Assembly: GCA_948099385.1 (NCBI GenBank) | Contig: CANUEZ040000203.1 | Location: 186,001-250,000, forward strand | DNA from: Fasciola hepatica | Taxonomy: Eukaryota; Platyhelminthes; Trematoda; Plagiorchiida; Fasciolidae | Direction: 5' to 3' | Length of the DNA: 64,000 nucleotides | Shown: in pieces, positions 1-11,374 of the stretch | How the letters are laid out: each line of letters opens with the position of its first letter | Position numbering within the stretch: the first letter of the stretch is position 1 | Notes under the pieces: model-generated | Seen by the model: the letters and a program-made list of their open reading frames with translations, nothing else | Told to the model about the DNA's origin: nothing | Databases searched by the model: none | Translations under genes and position numbers: made by a program

Positions 1-760
1 ATTGCATTGTATGAGCAATCTGTGTGGATTGTTCATAAGGGAATGCCTTGGTTTTACTTAGGCCCATAAATAGAGAAGTGATGGAACATAGGATTGGATC
101 GGTGTGCGAGAATTTGGTTGTTACCGTTCAAAGCAAAAGCGAAAGCCGAAGCCAATTTGGGGATTGTGCTATATCATATATTGTATATGTTGAACAAAGC
201 GTTGAGACCCATATGGGATAGCCTTGTTGTTTGGGTGTTCGACTGACATTCGTTCATCCCAACCCTTGTACTTGTCCCGTGTGGGCTCTGTCCATGTGCA
301 TTGCTCATGATTACCTTTAGCGGATCAAACAGCTGTACAGTGCTTCCATAATTTTCATTGGTCAGTTCAGTGTTCAAGCTGCATGGAGAATCATATTATA
401 CAAATCTACTCTGCTACTGCTCTATTGCATTGTATGAGCAATCTGTGTGGATTGTTCATAAGGGAATGCCTCGGTTTCATTTAGGCCCATAAATAGAGAA
501 GTGATGGAACATAGGATTGGATCGGTGTGCGAGAATTTGGTTGTTACCGTTCAAAGCGAAAGCGAAAGCCGAAGCCAATTTGGGGATTGTGCTATATCAT
601 GTATTGTATATGTTGAACAAAGCGTTGAGGCCCATATGGGATAGGCTTGTGGTTTGGGTGTTCGACTGACATTCGTTCATCCCAACCCTTGTTCTTGTCC
701 CGTGTGGGCTCTGTCCATGTGCATTGCTCATGATTACCTTAGCGGATCAAACAGCTGTAA
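1..760 (+). repeat. Divergent left-end monomer subfamily (two copies)
   Basis: Copies 1 (1-423) and 2 (424-845) share differences seen nowhere else in the window: TGTCCCGTGTGGG in place of TGTCTCCGAGTGGG (one base shorter), GCATTGCTCATGATTACC in place of GCAATGCTCATGATTCCC, and CATATGGGATAG in place of CATATCGGATAG (the last recurs only sporadically). Copy 1 has a compensating extra T in ATTACCTTTAGCGG and a TGTACTTG variant. From copy 3 onward the array switches to the majority form. The block is either an older peripheral part of the array or simply the end of a neighbouring block; the window does not show which. Confidence 0.8.
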
Positions 761-1109
761 AGTGCTTCCATAATTTTCAATGGTCAGTTCAGTGTTCAAG
801 CTGCATGGAGAATCATATTATACAAATCTACTCTGCTACTGCTCTATTGCATTGTATGAGCAATCTGTGTGGATTGTTCATAAGGGAATGCCTTGGTTTT
901 ACTTAGGCCCATAAATAGAGAAGTGATGGAACATAGGATTGGATCGGTGTGCGAGAATTTGGTTGTTACCGTTCAAAGCGAAAGCGAAAGCCGAAGCCAA
1001 TTTGGGGATTGTGCTTTATCATGTAGTGTATATGTTGAACAAAGCGTTGAGACCCATATCGGATAGCCTTGTGGTTTGGGTGTTCGACTGTCAATCGTTC
1101 ACCCCAACC

Positions 1110-3647
1110 CTTGTTCGTGTCTCCGAGTGGGTTCTGTCCATGTGCAATGCTCATGATTCCCTTAGCGAATCAACCAGCTTTACAGTGCTTCCATAATTTT
1201 CATTGGTCAGTTCAGTGTTCAAGCTGCATGGAGAATCATATTATACAAATCTACTCTGCTACTGCTCTATTGCATTGTATGAGCAATCTGTGTGGATTGT
1301 TCATAAGGGAATGCCTTGGTTTTACTTCGGCCCATAAATAGAGAAGTGATGTAAAATGGGATTGGATCGGTGTGCGAGAATTTGGTTGTTACCGTTCAGA
1401 GCGAAAGCGAAAGCCGAAGCCAATTTGGGGATTGTGCTATATCATGTAGTGTATATGTTGAACAAAGCGTTCAGACCCATATCGGATAGCCTTGTGGTTT
1501 GAGTGTTCGACTGACAATCGTTCACCCCAACCCTTGTTCGTGTCTCCGAGTGGGTTCTGTCCATGTGCAATGCTCATGATTCCCTTAGCGGATCAAACAG
1601 CTGTACAGTGCTTCCATAATTTTCAATGGTCAGTTCAGTGTTCAAGCTGCATGGAGAATCATATTATACAAATCTACTCTGCTACTGCTCTATTGCATTG
1701 TATGAGCAATCTGTGTGGATTGTTCATAAGGGAATGCCTTGGTTTTATTTAGGCCCATAAATAGAGAAGTGATGGAACATAGGATTGGATCGGTGTGCGA
1801 GAATTTGGTTGTTACCGTTCAAAGCGAAAGCGAAAGCCGAAGCCAATTTGGGGATTGTGCTATATCATGTAGTGTATATGTTGAACAAAGCGTTGAGACC
1901 CACATCGGATAGGCTTGTGGTTTGGGTGTTCGACTGTCAATCGTTCATCCCAACCCTTGTTCGTGTCTCCGAGTGAGTTCTGTCCATGTGCAATGCTCAT
2001 GATTCCCTTAGCGGATCAAACAGCTGTACAATGCTTCCATAATTTACAATGGTCAGTTCAGTGTTCAAGCTGCATGGAGAATCATATTATACAAATCTAC
2101 TCTGCTACTGCTCTATTGCATTGTATGAGCAATCTGTGTGGATTGTTCATAAGGGAATGCCTTGGTTTTACTTAGGCCCATAAATAGAGAAGTGATGTAA
2201 AATGGGATTGGATCGGTGTGCGAGAATTTGGTTGTTACCGTTCAATGCGAATGCGAAAGCCGAAGCCAATTTGGGGATTGTGCTATATCATGCAGTGTAT
2301 ATGTTGAACAAAGCGTTGAGACCCATATCGGATAGCCTTGTGGTTTGGGAGTTCGACTGACAATCGTTCACCCCAACCCTTGTTCGTGTCTCCGAGTGGG
2401 TTCTGTCCATGTGCAATGCTCATGATTCCCTTAGCGAATCAACCAGCTTTACAGTGCTTCCATAATTTTCATTGGTCAGTTCAGTGTTCAAGCTGCATGG
2501 AGAATCATATTATACAAATCTACTCTGCTACTGCTCTATTGCATTGTATGAGCAATCTGTGTGGATTGTTCATAAGGGAATGCCTTGGTTTTACTTCGGC
2601 CCATAAATAGAGAAGTGATGTAAAATGGGATTGGATCGGTGTGCGAGAATTTGGTTGTTACCGTTCAGAGCGAAAGCGAAAGCCGAAGCCAATTTGGGGA
2701 TTGTGCTATATCATGTAGTGTATATGTTGAACAAAGCGTTCAGACCCATATCGGATAGCCTTGTGGTTTGAGTGTTCGACTGACAATCGTTCACCCCAAC
2801 CCTTGTTCGTGTCTCCGAGTGGGTTCTGTCCATGTGCAATGCTCATGATTCCCTTAGCGGATCAAACAGCTGTACAGTGCTTCCATAATTTTCAATGGTC
2901 AGTTCAGTGTTCAAGCTGCATGGAGAATCATATTATACAAATCTACTCTGCTACTGCTCTATTGCATTGTATGAGCAATCTGTGTGGATTGTTCATAAGG
3001 GAATGCCTTGGTTTTATTTAGGCCCATAAATAGAGAAGTGATGGAACATAGGATTGGATCGGTGTGCGAGAATTTGGTTGTTACCGTTCAAAGCGAAAGC
3101 GAAAGCCGAAGCCAATTTGGGGATTGTGCTATATCATGTAGTGTATATGTTGAACAAAGCGTTGAGACCCACATCGGATAGGCTTGTGGTTTGGGTGTTC
3201 GACTGTCAATCGTTCATCCCAACCCTTGTTCGTGTCTCCGAGTGAGTTCTGTCCATGTGCAATGCTCATGATTCCCTTAGCGGATCAAACAGCTGTACAA
3301 TGCTTCCATAATTTACAATGGTCAGTTCAGTGTTCAAGCTGCATGGAGAATCATATTATACAAATCTACTCTGCTACTGCTCTATTGCATTGTATGAGCA
3401 ATCTGTGTGGATTGTTCATAAGGGAATGCCTTGGTTTTACTTAGGCCCATAAATAGAGAAGTGATGTAAAATGGGATTGGATCGGTGTGCGAGAATTTGG
3501 TTGTTACCGTTCAATGCGAATGCGAAAGCCGAAGCCAATTTGGGGATTGTGCTATATCATGCAGTGTATATGTTGAACAAAGCGTTGAGACCCATATCGG
3601 ATAGCCTTGTGGTTTGGGAGTTCGACTGACAATCGTTCACCCCAACC
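1110..3647 (+). repeat. Higher-order 3-mer, 1269 bp, two copies
   Basis: Bases 1110-2378 recur at 2379-3647 with every marker I checked: GCGAATCAACCAGCTTTAC, ATTTTCATTGG, ACTTCGGCCC, TTCAGAGCG, GTTTGAGTG, CCCACATCGG, TTTACAATGG, CAATGCGAATGCG and CATGCAGTG. The match ends near 3687, where GCTTATGATTCCC replaces GCTCATGATTCCC. Just left of 1110 the copies differ (GGGTGTTCGACTGTC versus GGGAGTTCGACTGAC). This is a recent duplication of three monomers. Confidence 0.85.
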
Positions 3648-4709
3648 CTTGTTCGTGTCTCCGAGTGGGTTCTGTCCATGTGCAATGCTTATGATTCCCT
3701 TAGCGGATCAAACAGCTGTACAGTGCTTCCATAATTTTCAATGGTCAGTTCCGTGGTCAAGCTGCATGGAGAATCATATTATACAAATCTACTCTGCTAC
3801 TGCTCTATTGCATTGTATGAGCAATCTGTGTGGATTGTTCATAAGGGAATGCCTTGGTTTTACTTAGGCCCATAAATAGAGAAGTGATGGAACATAGGAT
3901 TGGATCGGTGTGCGAGAATTTGGTTGTTACCGTTCAAAGCGAAAGCGAAAGCCGAAGCCAATTTGGGGATTGTGCTATATCATGTAGTGTATATGTTGAA
4001 CAAAGCGTTGAGACCCACATCGGATAGGCTTGTGGTTTGGGTGTTCGACTGTCAATCGTTCATCCCAACCCTTGTTCGTGTCTCCGAGTGAGTTCTGTCC
4101 ATGTGCAATGCTCATGATTCCCTTAGCGGATCAAACAGCTGTACAATGCTTCCATAATTTACAATGGTCAGTTCAGTGTTCAAGCTGCATGGAGAATCAT
4201 ATTATACAAATCTACTCTGCTACTGCTCTATTGCATTGTATGAGCAATCTGTGTGGATTGTTCATAAGGGAATGCCTTGGTTTTACTTAGGCCCATAAAT
4301 AGAGAAGTGATGTAAAATGGGATTGGATCGGTGTGCGAGAATTTGGTTGTTACCGTTCAATGCGAATGCGAAAGCCGAAGCCAATTTGGGGATTGTGCTA
4401 TATCATGCAGTGTATATGTTGAACAAAGCGTTGAGACCCATATCGGATAGCCTTGTGGTTTGGGAGTTCGACTGACAATCGTTCACCCCAACCCTTGTTC
4501 GTGTCTCCGAGTGGGTTCTGTCCATGTGCAATGCTTATGATTCCCTTAGCGGATCAAACAGCTGTACAGTGGTTCCATAATTTTCAATGGTCAGTTCCGT
4601 GGTCAAGCTGCATGGAGAATCATATTATACAAATCTACTCTGCTACTGCTCTATTGCATTGTATGAGCAATCTGTGTGGATTGTTCATAAGGGAATGCCT
4701 TGGTTTTAC
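3018..4709 (+). repeat. Higher-order 2-mer, 846 bp, two copies
   Basis: Bases 3018-3863 recur at 3864-4709. Shared markers are CCCACATCGGATAGG, GACTGTCAATCGTTCATCC, TGTACAATGC, TTTACAATGG, GTAAAATGGG, CAATGCGAATGCG, GCTTATGATTCCC and TTCCGTGGTC. I saw one difference, CAGTGCTTCC near 3722 versus CAGTGGTTCC near 4568. It overlaps the right end of the preceding 3-mer duplication and must be younger than it, since it reuses the same marker monomers. Confidence 0.8.
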
Positions 4710-4875
4710 TTAGGCCCATAAATAGAGAAGTGATGGAACATAGGATTGGATCGGTGTGCGAGAATTTGGTTGTTACCGTTCAAAGCGAAAGCGAAAGCCG
4801 AAGCCAATTTGGGGATTGTGCTATATCATGTAGTGTATATGTTGAACAAAGCGTTGAGACCCATATCGGATAGGC

Positions 4876-7800
4876 TTGTGGTTTGGGTGTTCGACTGACA
4901 ATCGTTCACCCCAACCCTTGTTCGTGTCTCCGAGTGGGTTCTGTCCATGTGCAATGCTCATGATTCCCTTAGCGGATCAAACAGCTGTACAGTGCTTCCA
5001 TAATTTTCAATGGTCAGTTCAGTGTTCAAGCTGCATGGAGAATCATATTATACAAATCTACTCTGCTACTGCTCTATTGCATTGTATGAGCAATCTGTGT
5101 GGATTGTTCATAAGGGAATGCCTCGGTTTCATTTAGGCCCATAAATAGAGAAGTGATGGAACATAGGATTGGATCGGTGTGCGAGAATTTGGTTGTTACC
5201 GTTCAAAGCGAAAGCGAAAGCCGAAGCCAATTTGGGGATTGTGCTATATCATGTAGTGTTTATGTTGAACAAAGCGTTCAGACTCATATCGGATAGCCTT
5301 GTGGTTTGGGAGTTCGACAGACAATCGTTCACCCCAACCCTTGTTCGTGTCTCCGAGTGGGTTCTGTCCATGTGCAATGCTCATGATTCCCTTAGCGGAT
5401 CAAACAGCTGTACAGTGCTTCCATAATTTTCAAGGGTCAGTTCCGTGGTCAAGCTGCATGGAGAATCATATTATACAAATCTACTCTGCTACTGCTCTAT
5501 TGCATTGTATGAGCAATCTGTGTGGATTGTTCATAAGGGAATGCCTTGGTTTTACTTAGGCCCATAAATAGAGAAGTGATGGAACATAGGATTGGATCGG
5601 TGTGCGAGAATTTGGTTGTTACCGTTCAAAGCGAAAGCGAAAGCCGAAGCCAATTTGGGGATTGTGCTATATCATGTAGTGTATATGTTGAACAAAGCGT
5701 TCAGACCCACATCGGATAGGCTTGTGGTTTGGGTGTTCGACTGACAATCGTTCACCCCAACCCTTGTTCGTGTCTCCGAGTGGGTTCTGTCCATGTGCAA
5801 TGCTCATGATTCCCTTAGCGGATCAAACAGCTGTACAGTGCTTCCATAATTTTCAATGGTCAGTTCAGTGTTCAAGCTGCATGGAGAATCATATTATACA
5901 AATCTACTCTGCTACTGCTCTATTGCATTGTATGAGCAATCTGTGTGGATTGTTCATAAGGGAATGCCTCGGTTTCATTTAGGCCCATAAATAGAGAAGT
6001 GATGGAACATAGGATTGGATCGGTGTGCGAGAATTTGGTTGTTACCGTTCAAAGCGAAAGCGAAAGCCGAAGCCAATTTGGGGATTGTGCTATATCATGT
6101 AGTGTTTATGTTGAACAAAGCGTTCAGACTCATATCGGATAGCCTTGTGGTTTGGGAGTTCGACAGACAATCGTTCACCCCAACCCTTGTTCGTGTCTCC
6201 GAGTGGGTTCTGTCCATGTGCAATGCTCATGATTCCCTTAGCGGATCAAACAGCTGTACAGTGCTTCCATAATTTTCAATGGTCAGTTCAGTGTTCAAGC
6301 TGCATGGAGAATCATATTATACAAATCTACTCTGCTACTGCTCTATTGCATTGTATGAGCAATCTGTGTGGATTGTTCATAAGGGAATGCCTTGGTTTTA
6401 CTTAGGCCCATACATAGAGAAGTGATGTAAAATGGGATTGGATCGGTGTGCGAGAATTTGGTTGTTACCGTTCAAAGCGAAAGCGAAAGCCGAAGCCAAT
6501 TTGGGGATTGTGCTATATCATGTAGTGTATATGTTGAACAAAGCGTTGAGACCCACATCGGATAGGCTTGTGGTTTGGGTGTTCGACAGTCAATCGTTCA
6601 TCCCAACCCTTGTTCGTGTCTCCGAGTGAGTTCTGTCCATGTGCAATGCTCATGATTCCCTTAGCGGATCAAACAGCTCTACAGTGCTTCCATAATTTTC
6701 AATGGTCAGTTCAGTGTTCAAGCTGCATGGAGAATCATATTATACAAATCTACTCTGCTACTGCTCTATTGCATTGTATGAGCAATCTGTGTGGATTGTT
6801 CATAAGGGAATGCCTTGGTTTTACTTAGGCCCATAAATAGAGAAGTGATGTAAAATGGGATTGGATCGGTGTGCGAGAATTTGGTTGTTACCGTTCAATG
6901 CGAATGCGAAAGCCGAAGCCAATTTGGGGATTGTGCTATATCATGCAGTGTATATGTTGAACAAAGCGTTGAGACCCATATCGGATAGCCTTGTGGTTTG
7001 GGAGTTCGACTGACAATCGTTCACCCCAACCCTTGTTCGTGTCTCCGAGTGGGTTCTGTCCATGTGCAATGCTTATGATTCCCTTAGCGGATCAAACAGC
7101 TGTACAGTGCTTCCATAATTTTCAATGGTCAGTTCCGTGGTCAAGCTGCATGGAGAATCATATTATACAAATCTACTCTGCTACTGCTCTATTGCATTGT
7201 ATGAGCAATCTGTGTGGATTGTTCATAAGGGAATGCCTTGGTTTTACTTCGGCCCATAAATAGAGAAGTGATGGAACATAGGATTGGATCGGTGTGCGAG
7301 AATTTGGTTGTTACCGTTCAAAGCGAAAGCGAAAGCCGAAGCCAATTTGGGGATTGTGCTATATCATGTAGTGTATATGTTGAACAAAGCGTTCAGACCC
7401 ACATCGGATAGGCTTGTGGTTTGGGTGTTCGACTGACAATCGTTCACCCCAACCCTTGTTCGTGTCTCCGAGTGGGTTCTGTCCATGTGCAATGCTCATG
7501 ATTCCCTTAGCGGATCAAACAGCTGTACAGTGCTTCCATAATTTTCAATGGTCAGTTCAGTGTTCAAGCTGCATGGAGAATCATATTATACAAATCTACT
7601 CTGCTACTGCTCTATTGCATTGTATGAGCAATCTGTGTGGATTGTTCATAAGGGAATGCCTCGGTTTCATTTAGGCCCATAAATAGAGAAGTGATGGAAC
7701 ATAGGATTGGATCGGTGTGCGAGAATTTGGTTGTTACCGTTCAAAGCGAAAGCGAAAGCCGAAGCCAATTTGGGGATTGTGCTATATCATGTAGTGTTTA

Positions 7801-8105
7801 TGTTGAACAAAGCGTTCAGACTCATATCGGATAGCCTTGTGGTTTGGGAGTTCGACAGACAATCGTTCACCCCAACCCTTGTTCGTGTCTCCGAGTGGGT
7901 TCTGTCCATGTGCAATGCTCATGATTCCCTTAGCGGATCAAACAGCTGTACAGTGCTTCCATCATTTTCAATGGTCAGTTCAGTGGTCAAGCTGCATGGA
8001 GAATCATATTATACAAATCTACTCTGCTACTGCTCTATTGCATTGTATGAGCAATCTGTGTGGATTGTTCATAAGGGAATGCCTTGGTTTTACTTAGGCC
8101 CATAA
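4876..8105 (+). repeat. Alternating two-monomer blocks (846 bp)
   Basis: A monomer with GGGTGTTCGACTGAC and a CTCGGTTTCATTTAGG end alternates with one carrying TTATGTTGAAC, CAGACTCATATCGG and GGGAGTTCGACAGAC. The pair stands at 4876/5299, 5722/6145 and 7414/7837; an unrelated pair at 6568/6991 interrupts the series. Matches between pairs are close but not perfect (for example AAGGGTCAGTTCCGTGG near 5432 versus AATGGTCAGTTCAGTG near 6278). Confidence 0.7.
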
Positions 8106-10999
8106 ATAGAGAAGTGATGTAAAATGGGATTGGATCGGTGTGCGAGAATTTGGTTGTTACCGTTCAAAGCGAAAGCGAAAGCCGAAGCCAATTTGGGGAT
8201 TGTGCTATATCATGTAGTGTATATGTTGAACAAAGCGTTGAGACCCATATCGGATAGCCTTGTGGTTTGGGTGTTCGACTGACAATCGTTCACCCCAACC
8301 CTTGTTCGTGTCTCCGAGTGGGTTCTGTCCATTTGCAATGCTCATGATTCCCTTAGCGGATCAAACAGCTGTACAGTGCTTCCATAATTTTCAATGGTCA
8401 GTTCAGTGTTCAAGCTGCATGGAGAATCATATTATACAAATCTACTCTGCTACTGCTCTATTGCATTGTATGAGCAATCTGTGTGGATTGTTCATAAGGG
8501 AATGCCTTGGTTTTACTTCGGCCCATAAATAGAGAAGTGATGGAACATAGGATTGGATCGGTGTGCGAGAATTTGGTTGTTACCGTTCAAAGCGAAAGCG
8601 AAAGCCGAAGCCAATTTGGGGATTGTGCTATATCATGTAGTGTATATGTTGAACAAAGCGTTCAGACCCATATCGGATAGCCTTGTGGTTTGGGTGTTCG
8701 ACTGACAATCGTTCACCCCAACCCTTGTTCGTGTCTCCGAGTGGGCTCTGTCCATGTGCAATGCTCATGATTCCCTTAGCGGATCAAACAGCTGTACAGT
8801 GCTTCCATAATTTTCAATGGTCAGTTCAGTGTTCAAGCTGCATGGAGAATCATATTATACAAATCTACTCTGCTACTGCTCTATTGCATTGTATGAGCAA
8901 TCTGTGTGGATTGTTCATAAGGGAATGCCTTGGTTTTACTTAGGCCCATAAATAGAGAAGTGATGTAAAATGGGATTGGATCGGTGTGCGAGAATTTGGT
9001 TGTTACCGTTCAAAGCGAAAGCGAAAGCCGAAGCCAATTTGGGGATTGTGCTATATCATGTAGTGTATATGTTGAACAAAGCGTTGAGACCCATATCGGA
9101 TAGCCTTGTGGTTTGGGTGTTCGACTGACAATCGTTCACCCCAACCCTTGTTCGTGTCCCGGAGTGGGTTCTGTCTATGTGCAATGCTCATGATTCCCTT
9201 AGCGGATCAAACAGCTGTACAGTGCTTCCATAATTTTCAATGGTCAGTTCAGTGTTCAAGCTGCATGGAGAATCATATTATACAAATCTACTCTGCTACT
9301 GCTCTATTGCATTGTATGAGCAATCTGTGTGGATTGTTCATAAGGGAATGCCTTGGTTTTATTTAGGCCCATAAATAGAGAAGTGATGGAACATAGGATT
9401 GGATCGGTGTGCGAGAATTTGGTTGTTAACGTTCAAAGCGAAAGCGAAAGCCGAAGCCAATTTGGGGATTGTGCTATATCATGTTGTGTATATGTTGAAC
9501 AAAGCGTTCAGACCCATATCGGAGGGGCTCGTGCTTTGGGTGTTCGACTGACATTCGTTCACCCCAACCCTTGTTCGTGTCTCCGAGTGGGTTCTGTCCA
9601 TGTGCAATGCTCATGATTCCCTTAGCGGATCAAACAGCTGTACAGTGCTTCCATAATTTTCAATGGTCAGTTCAGTGTTCAAGCTGCATGGAGAATCATA
9701 TTATACAAATCTACTCTGCTACTGCTCTATTGCATTGTATGAGCAATCTGTGTGGATTGTTCATAAGGGAATGCCTTGGTTTTACTTAGGCCCATAAATA
9801 GAGAAGTGATGGAACATAGGATTGGATCGGTGTGCGAGAATTTGGATGTTACCGTTCAAAGCGAAAGCGAAAGCCGAAGCCAATTTGGGGATTGTGCTAT
9901 ATCATGTAGTGTATATGTTGAACAAAGCGTTGAGACCCATATCGAATGGGCTCGTGCTTTGGGTGTTCGACTGACATTCGTTCACCCCAACCCTTGTTCG
10001 TGTCTCCGAGTGGGCTCTGTCCACGTGCAATGCTCATGATTCCCTTAGCGGATCAAACAGCTGTACAGTGCTTCCATAATTTTCAATGGTCAGTTCAGTG
10101 TTCAAGCTGCATGGAGAATCATATTATACAAATCTACTCTGCTACTGCTCTATTGCATTGTATGAGCAATCTGTGTGGATTGTTCATAAGGGAATGCCTT
10201 GGTTTTACTTAGGCCCATAAATAGAGAAGTGATGGAACATAGGATTGGATCGGTGTGCGAGAATTTGGTTGTTACCGTTCAAAGCGAAAGCGAAAGCCGA
10301 AGCCAATTTGGGGATTGTGCTATATCATGTAGTGTATATGTTGAACAAAGCGTTGAGACCCATATCGGATAGCCTTGTGGTTTGGGAGTTCGACTGACAA
10401 TCGTTCACCCCAACCCTTGTTCGTGTCTCCGAGTGGGTTCTGTCCATGTGCAATGCTCATGATTCCCTTAGCGGATCAAACAGCTGTACAGTGCTTCCAT
10501 AATTTGCAATGGTCAGTTCAGTGTTCAAGCTGCATGGAGAATCATATTATACAAATCTACTCTGCTACTGCTCTATTGCATTGTATGAGCAATCTGTGTG
10601 GGGATTGTTCATAAGGGAATGCCTTGGTTTTACTTAGGCCCATAAATAGAGAAGTGATGGAACATAGGATTGGATCGGTGTGCGAGAATTTGGTTGTTAC
10701 CGTTCAAAGCGAAAGCGAAAGCCGAAGCCAATTTGGGGATTGTGCTATATCATGTAGTGTATATGTTGAACAAAGCGTTGAGACCCATATCGAATGGGCT
10801 CGTGCTTTGGGTGTTCGACTGACAATCGTTCACCCCAACCCTTGTTCGTGTCTCCGAGTGGGCTCTGTCCATGTGCAATGCTCATGATTCCCTTAGCGGA
10901 TCAAACAGCTCTACAGTGCTTCCATAATTTTCAATGGTCAGTTCAGTGTTCAAGCTGCATGGAGAATCATATTATAGAAATCTACTCTGCTACTGCTCT

Positions 11000-11018
11000 A
11001 TTGCATTGTATGAGCAAT
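11000..11018. repeat. Short inverted repeat in each monomer (ATTGC..GCAAT)
   Basis: ATTGC and GCAAT are perfect complements around a 9-base interval, with a further CAT/ATG pairing possible past a small bulge. It lies inside the least variable part of the monomer and is kept in nearly all copies. Rare breaks include GATCAAT copies near 28788, 30909, 32601, 35139 and 38101, where GAGCAAT became GATCAAT. A 5-bp stem is weak, so this may be chance. Confidence 0.4.
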
Positions 11019-11064
11019 CTGTGTGGATTGTTCATAAGGGAATGCCTTGGTTTTACTTAGGCCC

Positions 11065-11074
11065 ATAAATAGAG
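11065..11074 (+). other. ATAAATAGAG segment (TATA-like by sequence only)
   Basis: The segment CCCATAAATAGAGAAG occurs once per monomer and resembles an A/T-rich TATA element. A recurrent variant reads CATACATAG (for example near 6411, 50000, 51269, 52114, 52959, 53804, 55073, 55919, 57189 and 58887), and another reads CATAAAAAGAG (near 28842, 30963, 32655 and 38156). The presence of disrupted copies that have themselves been amplified argues against a strict requirement. No promoter function is shown. Confidence 0.25.
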
Positions 11075-11128
11075 AAGTGATGGAACATAGGATTGGATCG
11101 GTGTGCGAGAATTTGGTTGTTACCGTTC

Positions 11129-11152
11129 AAAGCGAAAGCGAAAGCCGAAGCC
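11129..11152 (+). repeat. Hexamer microrepeat (GCGAAA-type) inside the monomer
   Basis: About four imperfect hexamers (AAAGCG, AAAGCG, AAAGCC, GAAGCC) stand in tandem. The tract gained exactly one hexamer in two copies, at about 17475-17504 and 30172-30201, as expected for replication slippage. A common variant reads CAATGCGAA (for example 2242, 3511, 4357, 33138, 33986, 36102 and 36947), and another CAATGCGAACGCG (24671, 25940, 27634, 29747 and 31447). Confidence 0.8.
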
Positions 11153-11195
11153 AATTTGGGGATTGTGCTATATCATGTAGTGTATATGTTGAACA

Positions 11196-11251
11196 AAGCG
11201 TTGAGACCCATATCGGATAGCCTTGTGGTTTGGGTGTTCGACTGACAATCG
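11196..11251 (+). repeat. Hypervariable box of the monomer (A allele shown)
   Basis: This stretch, from AGCGTTGAGACCC to GACTGACAATCG, holds most of the segregating differences. A alleles read CGGATAGCCTTGTGGTTTGG or GATAGG in place of GATAGC. B/C alleles read GAGGGG, GAAGGG, GAATGG, GAATTG, GCATGG, GCGAGG or AAATGG, followed by CTCGTGCTTTGGG. A and B differ at five positions within about 15 bases, too clustered for independent point mutations, so conversion of a short patch is the simpler reading. Flanking dimorphisms are GTTGAG/GTTCAG, GGGTGTTC/GGGAGTTC, and GACTGACAATC with GACTGACATTC, GACTGTCAATC or GACAGACAATC. Confidence 0.85.
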
Positions 11252-11292
11252 TTCACCCCAACCCTTGTTCGTGTCTCCGAGTGGGTTCTATC

Positions 11293-11298
11293 CATGTG
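11293..11298. other. CATGTG / CACGTG dimorphic site
   Basis: Most copies read CATGTG here. About 23 of 151 read CACGTG, a perfect 6-base palindrome of the E-box/G-box type. CACGTG copies include 10022, 12139, 12985, 13408, 15946, 19760, 33304, 34151, 36267, 37113, 39229, 43036, 46430, 49804, 51919, 54457, 56992 and 59529. Nearly all also carry GGGCTCTG or GGGCTATG just upstream in place of GGGTTCTG, so it travels as a linked haplotype. It is absent from 1-10 kb and from about 20-33 kb. Binding by bHLH or bZIP factors is known for CACGTG in general but is not shown here. Confidence 0.7.
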
Positions 11299-11327
11299 CA
11301 ATGCTCATGATTCCCTTAGCGGATCAA

Positions 11328-11339
11328 ACAGCTGTACAG
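11328..11339. repeat. Overlapping palindromes ACAGCTGT and CTGTACAG
   Basis: The twelve bases ACAGCTGTACAG consist of two 8-base perfect palindromes that share CTGT. The site is intact in most of the roughly 151 copies. Disrupted forms read CTCTACAG (6677, 10911, 11755, 15139, 15562, 19376, 21491 and 24451), CTTTACAG (1168 and 2447) or CTGTACAA (2027, 3296 and 4142). It may be a protein site or simply a fixed feature of the founder sequence. Confidence 0.6.
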
Positions 11340-11374
11340 TGCTTCCATAATTTTCAATGGTCAGTTCAGTGTTC

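Noticed and set aside
10591..10612. GG insertion at 10601-10602 as a possible junction or assembly seam
   Set aside because: Sequence on both sides continues in the same monomer context with no marker switch, so a simple 2-base insertion explains it.
11236..11290. CENP-B box-like site (TTCG....A..CGGG)
   Set aside because: TTCGTGTCTCCGAGTGGG looks similar at first, but it has T in place of the central A and GAGT in place of CGGG. No copy fits.
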